A DNA stretch of 64,000 nucleotides from Lasioglossum baleicum (lineage: Eukaryota; Arthropoda; Insecta; Hymenoptera; Halictidae), in the NCBI RefSeq assembly GCF_051020765.1, contig NC_134929.1, positions 1,390,786-1,454,785 on the forward strand. The letters run 5' to 3'. A program made the position numbers and the translations under genes. Positions 1 through 9,802 of this stretch are shown in pieces. Positions within the stretch are counted from its first letter, which is position 1. The number at the start of each line of letters is the position of its first letter. The notes beneath the pieces are model-generated. The model saw only the letters and a program-made list of their open reading frames with translations, was not told the DNA's origin and searched no databases.

Positions 1-778
1 TTTCGAATTTCGACACTCTAAATGCCCTTCCTAAATTCTTTAGAAAAATCTTGCGGAAAATCAGTGTCGTTCGAGTCGCGGTAGAGAGAACATCTCCAAA
101 GACTTGTCAATTCAAAGCTAACGGTTGCTATTAGCTGTGTTCTTGATAGTGATATTTAAACTAATCACTAGACTGCGGATCTTTATGCAACATTAATGTT
201 GGCCGCCGCTATTACAAGGGACAGGAGCCAGACAGATATTTGATTCTCACTGTGATCATTTTAAGAAGTTGAAAATAATACCATGGTGTTTTGAAATTAT
301 TTTAATCTCTCTACTGTATTAAAATGCACCTACTCATGTTTGCTACAAATACATGAAATCCGCGGTCTAGTGATTCCATTACCTGATTGTTGCGATTTGT
401 GCAGCAGTACAAGGGATATGGCAATTATTATTAGTGCATAACTATGTGTTGACAAATGTGAACAGTGATTGTGAGTGTGGAGAAATTTCAAGGCATCTGT
501 GTGAAATAAACATACGAATTATTTATCGATTCGAAAGTGAAAGTTAAATTCTGGATCGTCGACTTGACCGCGCATCCCTTAGGCCTTCTACCACCGGCAG
601 TGCAGTTCGTCGACCTGGCCGTACCTCCCTTGGCTTTCGGTACTGCCGTATACCTGAAGACATCTGTGCAGTTCGTCACCGAGTGACCCAGTGACACACA
701 TTTCGAAGCAGAAAATGGTTTTACGGCTGAATACGTGAGTTTTTAATACAATCAGTTTCTGTGCTTCTTCTCTTTTTT

Positions 779-1035
779 ACGATAATCTCGTAAACTAAAG
801 CCAACCGCCAAATAGTCTAAAGAGAAATGTTATTCAGAATAATGGTCTTGACCACATATCCAAAGCTCATTGAAATCGGATAGAAGCTAGTAGTACATCG
901 ATCCCATGGATTTACAAGTAAAGTTTCTCGCGATAATCTCGTAAACTAAAGCCGATCGCCAAAAAGTCTAAAGAGAAATGTTGTTCAGAATAATGATCTT
1001 GACCACATATCCAAAGCTCATTGAAATCGGAGAGC
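779..1035. repeat. Direct repeat, two copies about 150 bp apart
   Basis: About 100 bp starting at 781 (GATAATCTCGTAAACTAAAG) recurs at 931 with a few substitutions, so this is an old tandem duplication with a period of 150 bp. The rest of 1-1259 shows no convincing gene; the short ORFs there have no recognisable domain. The GC-rich patch around 1080-1137 and the downstream GGGACACCCTGTAT motif look like debris of dispersed repeats. Confidence 0.7.
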
Positions 1036-1259
1036 ATTCACATAATCGAGAAACTCTTGTTCGTTGCGATGTCACGGCGTACCACCGACACTCGCTTGTC
1101 GGCGCGGCGCGGCGCGGCCGCCCAGGGCGCGCTCTGATTGGTCCGTGTTTTTCGTTAATAACTCCTAAACAAAGCCGCAGTTGACATTGGTGCAAAGGGA
1201 AATGTCTCTTAGATTGGTCTCAGGAACCTCCCATTTCAATTAAGTACACGAATTTTGGG

Positions 1260-2355
1260 ACACCCTGTATAACTTCCAAAGTATGCGTTGCACGAAAAAG
1301 TTTTGTATACAGAAGTTGCATGGTCTGAAGGGGTACATTATGTAGTCTTAATTGTTTTCTTGTGAGTGGGGTGGTGGAGGAAATCTGAAGGTCAACTTTC
1401 CTTTTTTAAATGGAATGACCTACTTTTTATAACATAGATCGATAGAGTACCAAATTCTGAGTATAAAAGTGTTGACCTCTATATGTCCTAAATGTTGTTA
1501 AAGTATACTGAATATGAATCGTTTCATATATTGCGCCCTTTTGTCATTTATAAGCGTTCGGGTCGCGCCACCTATGTGCGAACGGTGGAGACGCGCTTGT
1601 GTGCGAGTCGCGCCGATCTTTGTTGGTTGTGCCATGTACCTCTAGCATCAGTATTACTACTACCAAATATATATAGTTTATTATCCATTGGAATCCTTAA
1701 TTGCTGTGAAAACTAATGGTTAATAACCCAAACCACAACAAATGTAATTGTTTATGCGTTTCAGAGCGTGTAAGGCTCTGTATCCGTTTATTGGTGATAA
1801 AACAAAGTACTTGATACAGGTCGTCGGTATTGTTGCGAATTTCACGCGTTGCTCCGAAAATGAACCTAAACGCGTGCGGTTGAATTGCGTAACAGCGTTT
1901 GTTGGTGTTCTCTGAAGCGTTCGGTGTCGCGATCAAGACAAGACTGCCCAATTACCGTATTCGCTCGTTCTCGCGAGCGATGAGAACGCGCCCGCGGGTC
2001 TAGCTAGCATACAAGACGGCGCGGATTACAAAATGAGCGAAACGGCCTCAACAGTAATAGTTAACGAGATATTATCCGAAGAAGAAAGAAAATTGTTTCG
2101 ATAATATCCCGTTAACTATTAGATTTAGGACATATAGAGGTCAACACTTTTATACTCAGAATTTGGTACTCTATCGATCTATGTTATAAAAAGTAGGTCA
2201 TTCCATTTAAAAAAGGAAAGTTGACCTTCAGATTTCCTCCACCACCCCACTCACAAGAAAACAATTAAGACTACATAATGTACCCCTTCAGACCATGCAA
2301 CTTCTGTATACAAAACTTTTTCGTGCAACGCATACTTTGGAAGTTATATCGGTGT
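1260..2355. mobile_element. Non-autonomous inverted-repeat element (MITE)
   Basis: Two arms of about 230 bp, 1260-1494 and 2124-2355, are near-perfect reverse complements of each other. The ends read ACACCCTGTATAACTTCC on the left and, reversed, ACACCGATATAACTT on the right. The 630-bp centre has no transposase-like ORF, so the element cannot encode its own mobility. A second, small hairpin near 2048-2122 nests inside the inner edge. No superfamily could be assigned because no clear target-site duplication is visible. Confidence 0.75.
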
Positions 2356-3194
2356 GCAAGTTGCATGAACCACCCTGTGTGGACAGTGCAGAGCACGATA
2401 GAAAACTAGCAGGTCGGAAACGGGGCAAGAGGGGTATTCCGCACGCTTCACCCAATCCTCACTTTTCGACTCAGGGTACGCGCACAGTGGACCCGTTTTT
2501 TCCCGACGACCGACTTTTGCCCACACAGACGAGCGTTCGGGAAGCATGTGTTGGTGTCTTTTCGACCGATTTCGACCGAAAGGTGCTCACAGTGGAGCCG
2601 ACATCGGGCAAAATGGTCAAGGTCAGCGGGGAGCCGAACCTTTTCGAGACCTTCGAGAAGGGTAACAATGGACAAACCCCATGGGGTCCCGACGCCGGTG
2701 GAGAATCAAATCATTTCGTTTTTCGCCCTACGTTGGACGGTGCAGCGTTCACTTTAAATAATTTTCATGTCGCCAATTTTCAAGTATCAGTATTTTTAAA
2801 AACGGGTCAGCACAGAGGACACTTGGGGCTATATTATCATTATTTTTATTTTTCCAATTTCCTGACGGTATGATAGCAATGCGCCTGTTTAAAAAACAAT
2901 TGCAAAATAAACTATGAAAATAAATATTTTTTCAACTGAAATAATTTTTATTAAACACTCTTATGTTTTCACTATGCTCACCCAAAACTAAAATTGTCAT
3001 TGTTTTGTTAGTTTGGCCGTTATAATTTAATGAAAAAGTTGTGACACATCATATTCCACGTCCGCGTAGAACCATTAATTTTCAAGATTTCAAAGAATTC
3101 TCTTTGAGATACGTTCATGACTTTTTCGGATTATAACGTTCATATCAACGTCCAGTTCTAAACGAAAAAAATTAATAATTAGTTTTGTATTTTT
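2356..3194. other. Stretch without a supported gene
   Basis: A 192-codon ORF opens in the MITE arm and runs to 2873, but it has no recognisable domain and its N-terminus is repeat sequence. From 2874 onward the sequence is AT-rich with no coding signal. I see nothing else here. Confidence 0.6.
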
Positions 3195-3535
3195 TATAAT
3201 TTAGAGTAATGCACTCACCGCACTGAATAATATCTACACTATAAATGTTTAGAAAATCAAGGAGTGCATGTACATTATAACAACAAAGAAAGTAGAAAAA
3301 ATTTTTTCCTTCAAATGGATGTCGCAGTTGTTTCCAATGTCAGCGTTTGTGCTTAGGCTCTATCTCTTATAATCTACATATGATCGATGTATTAATACTG
3401 TAATGTATTAATATTTTAATGTATTTCAGTACATAGATTTTTGAAAATGGCGTTACCATAGTAAACGAATTATTGCCACGTCTCGGGGATTTTGCACCAC
3501 TGTGCGACGTACGATAGCGTAGCGGCTATCAGTAG
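3195..3535 (+). repeat. Dispersed repeat, inverted copy at 44395-44733
   Basis: About 340 bp starting ATAATTTAGAGTAATGCAC and ending near GCGTAGCGGCTATC is present as a near-identical reverse complement at 44395-44733, roughly 41 kb away. No coding capacity is visible. The pair could be two insertions of one short family or the outer ends of something larger; the sequence does not decide this. Confidence 0.8.
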
Positions 3536-3565
3536 ATGTTCTAGGCGGGTTCTAAGCTACTTTTC

Positions 3566-3613
3566 ACTTCACGGGAGAGCGGTACCGCCACTTCACGGGA
3601 GAGCGGTACCGCC
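3566..3613. repeat. 24-bp tandem duplication
   Basis: ACTTCACGGGAGAGCGGTACC plus CGCC-type continuation is repeated exactly twice, head to tail, at 3566-3589 and 3590-3613. Each copy contains the palindrome GGTACC. Function unknown. Confidence 0.85.
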
Positions 3614-3676
3614 GAGCGGTATTGCACGAGCATATATTACGTCATATTTTTAATGGAATTATTGCATCATGTTTTT

Positions 3677-3800
3677 GGGGGAGGGGGAGGGGGGGATACA
3701 GCCCATATCTTGAAAGGTGGGGGAGGGGGGGGGCAGTTTCCAGGTATTGCATTCGAGACCAGTTTCCTGGTATTGCCTGGTGAGGGGGAGGGGGAGGGGT
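3677..3800 (+). other. G-rich tracts with G-quadruplex potential
   Basis: Three runs of G blocks separated by single A residues occur at about 3677-3697, 3719-3735 and 3781-3800, all on the + strand. Each has at least four runs of three or more G within 25 bases, the standard pattern for a G-quadruplex. Whether they fold or matter in vivo is unknown; they may simply be degenerate simple repeat. Confidence 0.6.
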
Positions 3801-3839
3801 GATCCTTGGGAACGTGTCCGAACGTGTTTATGTTTTCAC

Positions 3840-4200
3840 GTCTCTACATGCAAGACTGTTTATGTCAGTCATCGCCATCTAGCTATCGTAAAACATTCAT
3901 TTGAACGGAGTTCAATGAACGTCTTGTTTAATTTCATAAATATATACAACGGTCCCCTCTGAAAGATTTATGTAAGGGGACCATACAGCCAGTCAATAAT
4001 TTTTCTCAACATCGATTTGTCGAGGACCAACGGTTTTTCTCACGTGCGGAGATTTCGATGAACGTCTTGTTTACTTTCGTACAACGGTCCCCTCTTATCG
4101 ATGTAGTGCAAGAGGACCGTGTCGCTGTTTCCGTCTGTCATCGCCATACAGCCAGCCGTCGTATACAGCCAACCGTCGTAAACATTCATTAAGAGTAGCA
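3840..4200 (+). repeat. Outer copy of Polinton-end repeat module
   Basis: This block matches, in inverted orientation, the sequence at about 29040-29320 just inside the right Polinton terminal repeat. It carries several copies of the short motif ACGGTCCCCTCT followed by an inverted partner AGAGGACCGT, so each unit can form a hairpin. Its position outside the left terminal repeat suggests duplication or rearrangement at the left end of the provirus. Nothing else is recognisable from 4200 to 4387. Confidence 0.6.
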
Positions 4201-4387
4201 TTTACAATAATTTTCATCCATCTTTTTTATCGTAGTTGGGGTGGGGATGGCAAGAATAAAAGAACAGGGTGCGATGGAACGCGAAGTCTTCGTAAACGGT
4301 CCATCGCTGCAAGCGTTTATCGTGTTGAGATTTGGATCACCGACAAACTGCTGACATTCGACGAGGATTCATCATCCAGTTATAATG

Positions 4388-4764
4388 TGTTTCCAAATCA
4401 AACCACGCGCCACTGCCAGGGAGAAGGCAGTCAGATTCGTCTCTCCATTTAACTGGCACCTGTGCTACCAAGGAACCGTCTACTCCGACATCGACGGCCA
4501 AGAAGTCTGCCAGCGTTGCAGCCCGCTCGTACGAGGAACCGGAGAGGCATTCCACATCCACTCCATCCAATAGATAAGATGGACGAAAAACACCTGTGCA
4601 AACTGTAAAGGGCCACTGTTCCACACGCAACCCCCGCTGGACTGCAGCGAATGTGGGGCAAGGCTAATAGTCATGGCCAAAACAATATTCAGGGACAGCC
4701 CACACCTTGAGGAACTCCGGCAATATCTGCTCCCACCGAGAGCCAACAATCCGGCGCCCTAATG
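4388..4764 (+). pseudogene. Cys-rich C-terminal domain fragment, broken by a stop
   Basis: Reading on the + strand from about 4388 gives a C-terminal protein segment containing EKAVRF, then CQRC, then CANCKG and a CSECG motif, ending before a TAA at about 4762. One in-frame stop interrupts it near 4573, and a small indel shifts the frame later. The same domain is found open at 46640-46976 on the + strand and as a truncated inverted copy at 29590-29746. Four CxxC-type pairs suggest a zinc-binding fold, but I do not recognise the family. The fragment lies across the outer edge of the left Polinton terminal repeat. It is probably a dead piece of another transposable element that was captured there. 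Confidence 0.6.
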
Positions 4765-5094
4765 CCGCTTCATTATCTGTTCTACGGCACGGTCCCCTCT
4801 TAAAGATCTTCTTAGAGGACCGTGTCGCTGTTTCCGTCTGCCATCGCCACCCAGCTATCATAAACACTCATTTGAACTGTGCTCGATAAATAATTTTTTT
4901 CACATTAGCGACAATAAATAAAAGCGTGGAGCGCTAAACTGACACGGTCCCCACTTAAAGATCTTCTGCGACACGGTCCCCTCTTAAAGATCTTCTACGA
5001 CACGGTCCCCTCTTAAAGATCTTCGAGGACTGTGTCGCTGTTTCCGTCTGCCATCGCCACCCAGCTATCGTAACCACTCATTTGAACGGAGTTC
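4604..5094 (+). repeat. Polinton left terminal inverted repeat (inner part)
   Basis: About 490 bp here is the reverse complement of 29254-29746 with only a few differences by eye. It includes the end of the Cys-rich fragment, two copies of a segment reading TGTCGCTGTTTCCGTCTGCC, and the three-unit tandem array at 4941-5027. The shared sequence stops at about 5094, where polymerase coding begins. Terminal repeats of a few hundred bp up to about 1 kb are normal for Polintons. Confidence 0.8.
4941..5027 (+). repeat. 29-bp tandem repeats in the left terminal repeat
   Basis: Three head-to-tail units of 29 bp, each starting GACACGGTCCCC and containing TTAAAGATCTTC, run from 4941 to 5027. The mirror array lies at 29322-29408. 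Single diverged units also occur at 4092 and 4790. They may be protein-binding or origin-type repeats for the terminal region, but that is inference. Confidence 0.8.
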
Positions 5095-5095
5095 A

Positions 5096-5180
5096 TCACG
5101 TTTGTCATCGTATCCACACTACAAAACGGTGCTTCGAACCGAAGGTTTTCAATCACCCATGCTGTTCAAAGACATTGGGA
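5096..5180 (+). pseudogene. DNA polymerase B, 5' remnant left of the transposon insertion
   Basis: A short reading frame ending in the motif LFKDIG lies directly before the DNA transposon at 5181. In insect Polinton polymerases a motif of this kind directly precedes the segment that here resumes at 11099 on the far side of the transposon. The remnant is only about 28 codons and begins abruptly at the inner edge of the left terminal repeat, so the N-terminal half of the polymerase has been lost from this copy. Identification rests on family knowledge and on continuity across the insertion. Confidence 0.6.
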
Positions 5181-6476
5181 AAGGGCATAGCCGGATAAGG
5201 TAGTCAAAAATGCCCTTGAGCCGAATTTTATCGACGATGTGCCATTCGATAGAGCACCAAGAAAAAACATACTGTGCAAGATTTCAACACTGTATCTCGA
5301 TCGGGAGGGTAGTTATGGGGTAAAAACGAAAAATCAGTTTTTGGCCTATTTTCCCTAGTTAATGACGTTTAAAAATTCTGAAAAAAATCTGACACATGTC
5401 AAAAACCCAAATACATACTTTGCAATTGGTTTCAGATTTTTAAAATGGAAATCCTGCTTGTAAAAAATCAAAAACCTCAAAAAAATCGGAAAAATGCAGA
5501 TTTCACATGGAAGTTTTAGAGTGACAACATTTATATTTTTACAGTAGCAGTATATTGTTATAAGTATTGTTCTTGAATTTTTTCAGATTTTTTGGTTTGG
5601 TGTGCCGTTGTTAAAAAAAATAAAAACCGATTTTTTCGACGTTTTTTCCGCGAAGAACTAAGCTAACCTTAAAATTATTACGTTTTATTTATTCTGTAAG
5701 TCTATCAGGCACTGATAAACCTTGAACATTAAAAAAAAAAATTAAACAATGAAATCGGCTTGATTAGTATTTTTACTATGTCAGCGTATTACATCTGAAA
5801 GTATTAACCACATTTTCAACAGCTCGGTTGGCTCAGCGCGTTAGGCGTTCGACTGTTGATCTGCTTATACTAGGTTCGCTCCCGGCATACGTATACATTT
5901 TTTTTTTACTTGATTAATTCTTTTTTTTTATGTCTAACTATATAATAATCAATGGTATGTTTGTAGATTTCTTTTAGAAGCAATATCTAAATATTAAAAA
6001 AATATTTTAAGGGAAAATTCGCAAAAAAAATTTTGGAGCAATTATTAACATCATCAATTTTTAGTTACACATCTTAATTCTGGTAGTATTAAATATTTTC
6101 TGCAGTAAATATGTACGTGTCTTCGAGTTTTTCGAAGCACTCGTTTTTGGTATCTCGTCTTTCATGCAGAACAGCAGTTATTGTGTATGAACCACCGTCG
6201 TGTAAAAAGCGAACGGACAAAGTCTCCGTGTTTTATTATCTTGTTCCTTTAGCCCGTCCGTTTACCTTCACCTTTACCTTTACCTGTACGTTTATGTTCA
6301 CCTTTTCTTTTCTCCACTCGCTTTTTGACTTTATTGATCATCACTACCAGGTAGCGGATTACTAGGGTTGTCGTTACCTGTTAATCGTTTATCGGTCGCG
6401 GGTGTAGTTGAGGGCAATGGTACGGTCTTAAAACTGTACTTTCCCCCTCCAGACCCGTGTAGGGGAAAAGAATACC
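5181..6476 (+). repeat. Left 1,296-bp terminal inverted repeat of the DNA transposon
   Basis: Reverse complement of 9803-11098 with scattered single-base differences. It is AT-rich with homopolymer runs, carries a tRNA-like sequence at 5819-5892, and holds a hexamer-like array (TTCACCTTTACC type) at 6263-6302. The same 84-codon ORF can be read in both arms (6111-6365 and 9914-10168), but it is driven by the simple repeat and is probably not a gene. Confidence 0.9.
5819..5892 (+). other. tRNA-like sequence in left transposon arm
   Basis: GGTTGGCTCAGCGCGTTAGG matches a pol III A box within a D-arm, and GGTTCGCTCCC about 35 bases later matches a B box within a T-arm. The spacing is that of a tRNA. 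The anticodon stem does not pair well and the acceptor stem is poor, so this is a tRNA-derived relic, such as a SINE head or pseudo-tRNA, rather than a functional tRNA gene. The mirror copy is at 10389-10461. Confidence 0.6.
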
Positions 6477-6599
6477 CCGAAATGTGAAAATTGTTACTCC
6501 AAGCAATTCTGGTCAGTCTTGGACCGAGCTCCAAACGGTGAAGATCGTAGTCAGTGAATTATTTCAGAGTTCTTTAGTTGTTTTCTGAGTGTTATCAGC

Positions 6600-8894
6600 A
6601 TGGAAAGTGAAAGGATAGAAGTCGTTGATACCAAAACCTCGCATGTTAGGTGTATTAAATGTAACATTCTAGTTCGGAAATTGCGCGGTACAAAAAAACA
6701 GATAAATACAGTTATAGAATCAATAAGGTGGTCTAGAATTTTACATAAAGAGGTGATTGTTGGTGATATTCTCTGCAATAGGTGCCGCCTTTTTACATAT
6801 AGAAAGAATACACCTCATGAATTTCAAGAAACCACTGTTGAGACTTCCTCGAGTATATTCCCCATAGCTGGAACTTCATCCACCGCGGTATCTCTTTCGT
6901 CTATAGCTTCGGTTGAAATATCTCCCATCGGCCCATCTCTAACGGTAACACCTACGGCTGGTACTTCATCTACCGAAACTCCTCATAGGACAACACCCAT
7001 TTTAGAATTGTGCTCTAATGAATCGTCATTTGTTACTCCTTTATTGTCAGTGGAAAGATCTTCAGGCGGAGCATCATTAAGTGAAGCGTCTGCCATTGAC
7101 ATAACAGCATCACCTGATATGTCATCGTCAAGCTTAGGAAATATATCTTCAATCCGAAATTCTTCATCTTATGATCCATCGTCTTTGTCGGTTGAGGATT
7201 CATCATTTGCATTGAATTTGAGTATTCCCGTAGATCCAAATCTTTCATATATTGAATTGCCATTTTCAAGAGTTGTTTCAACTCACGGGTATTGTTTCAT
7301 ATGTAGATCAACAACTGATATTCATATTGTCCCCCCTGAAGCGAGAAAACAGGCGTTTGTCATGCGAAGGATATATGTTCCGAAAGGAAATCGGTGCTGC
7401 CGCGATCACTTAATATTAGGTAACCTTTTTTACGAAGATGTTATCGAGAGTTTACGTATTTATTCAAATACTAGTATAATTGATTCCGAGGAAGTTAAAA
7501 ATTATTTCGAATATCTTGCGATTAATAACGATTCTAGCATTAAAGATAAAGTGGGTGATTTTACATTGTCGGAAGAACGCCTTAAAGTATTTACGGGATT
7601 AACTTGGGAAAATCTAATAGAACTTCGACAAATGATGACGTCCATGCGAAGTTCACAGCAACGAGATGTTACTCAAGCTATTGTTGTGTTTTTATTCAAA
7701 TTACGTACGGGGAATTCTAATAGTTTAAGAGCTGCAGTTCTCGGATTAGAGCGAGAGCAGCAAGTATCTGATTTTTGTAATTCTGTTCTAAACTCTTTCG
7801 AAAAAGATATTTTACCTTATCATTTCGGTGTTAAAGCTTTTTCTCGCGAGCACTTAATTGAAAACGAGACATCTCTCATCGCGAAACAGTTATATAATAT
7901 TCAAGGTCAGTTAGCACTGATCTTCGACGGTACATATATCCGGCATGAGAAAAGCTCAAACAACGCGTATCAGAGAAAGTCATACTCGGGTCAGAAAAAG
8001 GTGCCACTGTGCAAACCTTTTACAGTGTGCACAACAACTGGTTATATTGTCGACGTGTTAGGACCTTTTTACGCAAACCAGAATGATGCGGAAATAATGC
8101 GGATCGTTCTTCAAGATCCAAATGGTTTGCAATCTCTCATGAGACCGAAAGATATATGTATTGTAGATAGAGGTTTTCGAGATGTCCAATCTTACCTGCA
8201 AGAACTCGGTTTCGAAGTTCTCATGCCAGCATTAAAGGGCAACCGTAGTCAACTGACTACGGAAGAATCTAATGCTTCCCGCAAAGTAACTAAAGTTCGT
8301 TGGGTAATTGAGGCAGTTCACGGCATTATAGGACAGAAAAATCAGCTTCTTAGCCACAAGTTAGATAACAAGCTTCTCCCCAAAGTTAGGTCATATGTAA
8401 GAATTGCCTGCTTTTTGCATAACAAGTTTGGTAAACGTTTAAATTCCGACGTAGCCTTATCCGCGGAAATAATTGATAGAATGTCAACTCAAGCACACGT
8501 GCAGAATACGCTAGCAGCAGAAGTCGAAACAGGTCATTGGAACAGACGTACACGTCCTTTTAAATCTATAGTATCTTCCGAATTACGCGATTTTCCACGG
8601 TTGACGGAAAACGATTTGAAAATTCTATTTACAGGAACATATCAGTTATCTCAGGCAATTTCATATTTAGCAGAAATAATGGATGCAGATGATAATATTA
8701 ATATACGTTCTCTCATAGAAGACAATAGCATAGTTAAATTCCAAGTACAATCTCGCCATATCAATAGTAGAACCTATCGATGTTACATTCAATATGCACC
8801 TAACACAAGCGGATGTTCAGGGATTAAACGATATTGTTGTGACTGTGCGAATGGCAATCGTATAATACCTCTCAAAAATTATAAGACCTGCTGA
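6600..8894 (+). CDS. DDE transposase, ISL2EU/PIF-like (DDE_Tnp_4 type)
   Basis: Encodes 764 residues from ATG 6600. An N-terminal Cys2-Cys2 motif (CIKC then CNRC, residues ~20-65) is followed by a long Ser/Thr-rich linker to about residue 220, then a second zinc-like segment (CFIC and NRCCRDH, ~235-275). The catalytic domain follows, with acidic residues in IFDGTYI (D~443), CIVDRGF (D~523) and WVIEAVHG (E~571). The protein would cut and join the element ends, presumably in the nucleus. The C-terminus resembles the start of a SWIM zinc finger (CDCANGNR) but stops early. A further open stretch rich in Glu and Asp follows to about 8964 in another frame, so a small indel has probably removed the final segment. 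It is the only gene of the 5.9-kb element. Confidence 0.85.
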   Translation: MESERIEVVDTKTSHVRCIKCNILVRKLRGTKKQINTVIESIRWSRILHKEVIVGDILCNRCRLFTYRKNTPHEFQETTVETSSSIFPIAGTSSTAVSLSSIASVEISPIGPSLTVTPTAGTSSTETPHRTTPILELCSNESSFVTPLLSVERSSGGASLSEASAIDITASPDMSSSSLGNISSIRNSSSYDPSSLSVEDSSFALNLSIPVDPNLSYIELPFSRVVSTHGYCFICRSTTDIHIVPPEARKQAFVMRRIYVPKGNRCCRDHLILGNLFYEDVIESLRIYSNTSIIDSEEVKNYFEYLAINNDSSIKDKVGDFTLSEERLKVFTGLTWENLIELRQMMTSMRSSQQRDVTQAIVVFLFKLRTGNSNSLRAAVLGLEREQQVSDFCNSVLNSFEKDILPYHFGVKAFSREHLIENETSLIAKQLYNIQGQLALIFDGTYIRHEKSSNNAYQRKSYSGQKKVPLCKPFTVCTTTGYIVDVLGPFYANQNDAEIMRIVLQDPNGLQSLMRPKDICIVDRGFRDVQSYLQELGFEVLMPALKGNRSQLTTEESNASRKVTKVRWVIEAVHGIIGQKNQLLSHKLDNKLLPKVRSYVRIACFLHNKFGKRLNSDVALSAEIIDRMSTQAHVQNTLAAEVETGHWNRRTRPFKSIVSSELRDFPRLTENDLKILFTGTYQLSQAISYLAEIMDADDNINIRSLIEDNSIVKFQVQSRHINSRTYRCYIQYAPNTSGCSGIKRYCCDCANGNRIIPLKNYKTC

Positions 8895-8997
8895 AATATT
8901 GAGCAAGATATTCAATCAAGAAGAAGTGACACCGGTCATTAATGAGGACAGTGACGAAGACTAAGGACATCACATGATGAGATATTTATTTCCATCG

Positions 8998-9770
8998 GTC
9001 AACAATTTTGACGATAAGTATTTTTAAAATTAATGATTCATATGTATGTATTTATCGTCAGAAAAGACAAATAATTCTATATTCTATTACAGGGCACGCG
9101 CAAAAAAGGGAGAACAAATAGTTCTGACGTCAACAATACTGACGATAAGTATTTTTAAAATTAATGATTCATATGTATGTATTTATCGTCAGAAAAGACA
9201 AATAATTCTATATTCTATTACAGGGCACGCGCAAAAAAGGGAGAACAAATAGTTCTGACGTCAACAATACTGACGATAAGTATTTTTAAAATTAATGATT
9301 CATATGTATGTATTTATCGTCAGAAAAGACAAATAATTCTATATTCTATTACAGGGCATGCGCAAAAAAGGGAGAACAAATAGTTCTGACGTCAACAATA
9401 CTGACGATAAGTATTTTTAAAATTAATGATTCATATGTATGTATTTATCGTCAGAAAAGACAAATAATTCTATATTCTATTACAGGGCACGCGCAAAAAA
9501 GGGAGAACAAATAGTTCTGACGTCAACAATACTGACGATAAGTATTTTTAAAATTAATGATTCATATGTATGTATTTATCGTCAGAAAAGACAAATAATT
9601 CTATATTCTATTACAGGGCACGCGCAAAAAAGGGAGAACAAATAGTTCTGACGTCAACAATACTGACGATAAGTATTTTTAAAATTAATGATTCATATGT
9701 ATGTATTTATCGTCAGAAAAGACAAATAATTCTATATTCTATTACAGGGCACGCAAAAAAGGAAGAACAT
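8998..9770 (+). repeat. 131-bp minisatellite, about 5.9 copies
   Basis: An exact 131-bp period is seen, with the anchor ATGTATGTATTTATCG at 9046, 9177, 9308, 9439, 9570 and 9701. The units are almost identical: one G/A change makes GGGCATGCGC in the third, and the last unit is truncated. The overlapping 68-codon ORFs in each unit are a by-product of the repeat. The array lies between the transposase gene and the right arm and is probably a recent in-element amplification. The short remainder 9771-9802 is unremarkable. Confidence 0.95.
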
Positions 9771-9802
9771 ATAACAAAAAGAAGGACAAGCATATAACAA
9801 GT

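Noticed and set aside
2295..2873. 192-codon ORF
   Set aside because: It starts inside a MITE arm, has no recognisable domain and no neighbours that would support it.
3677..3800. Telomeric repeat
   Set aside because: No TTAGG-type periodicity, only irregular G runs.
5819..5892. Functional tRNA gene
   Set aside because: A and B boxes are good, but the anticodon and acceptor stems do not pair well, so it was kept only as tRNA-like.
6111..6365. 84-codon ORF repeated at 9914-10168
   Set aside because: Mirror image in the two transposon arms, driven by a TTCACCTTTACC-type simple repeat; not a gene.
8998..9770. CRISPR-like repeat array
   Set aside because: The whole 131-bp unit repeats without variable spacers, in a eukaryotic transposon.
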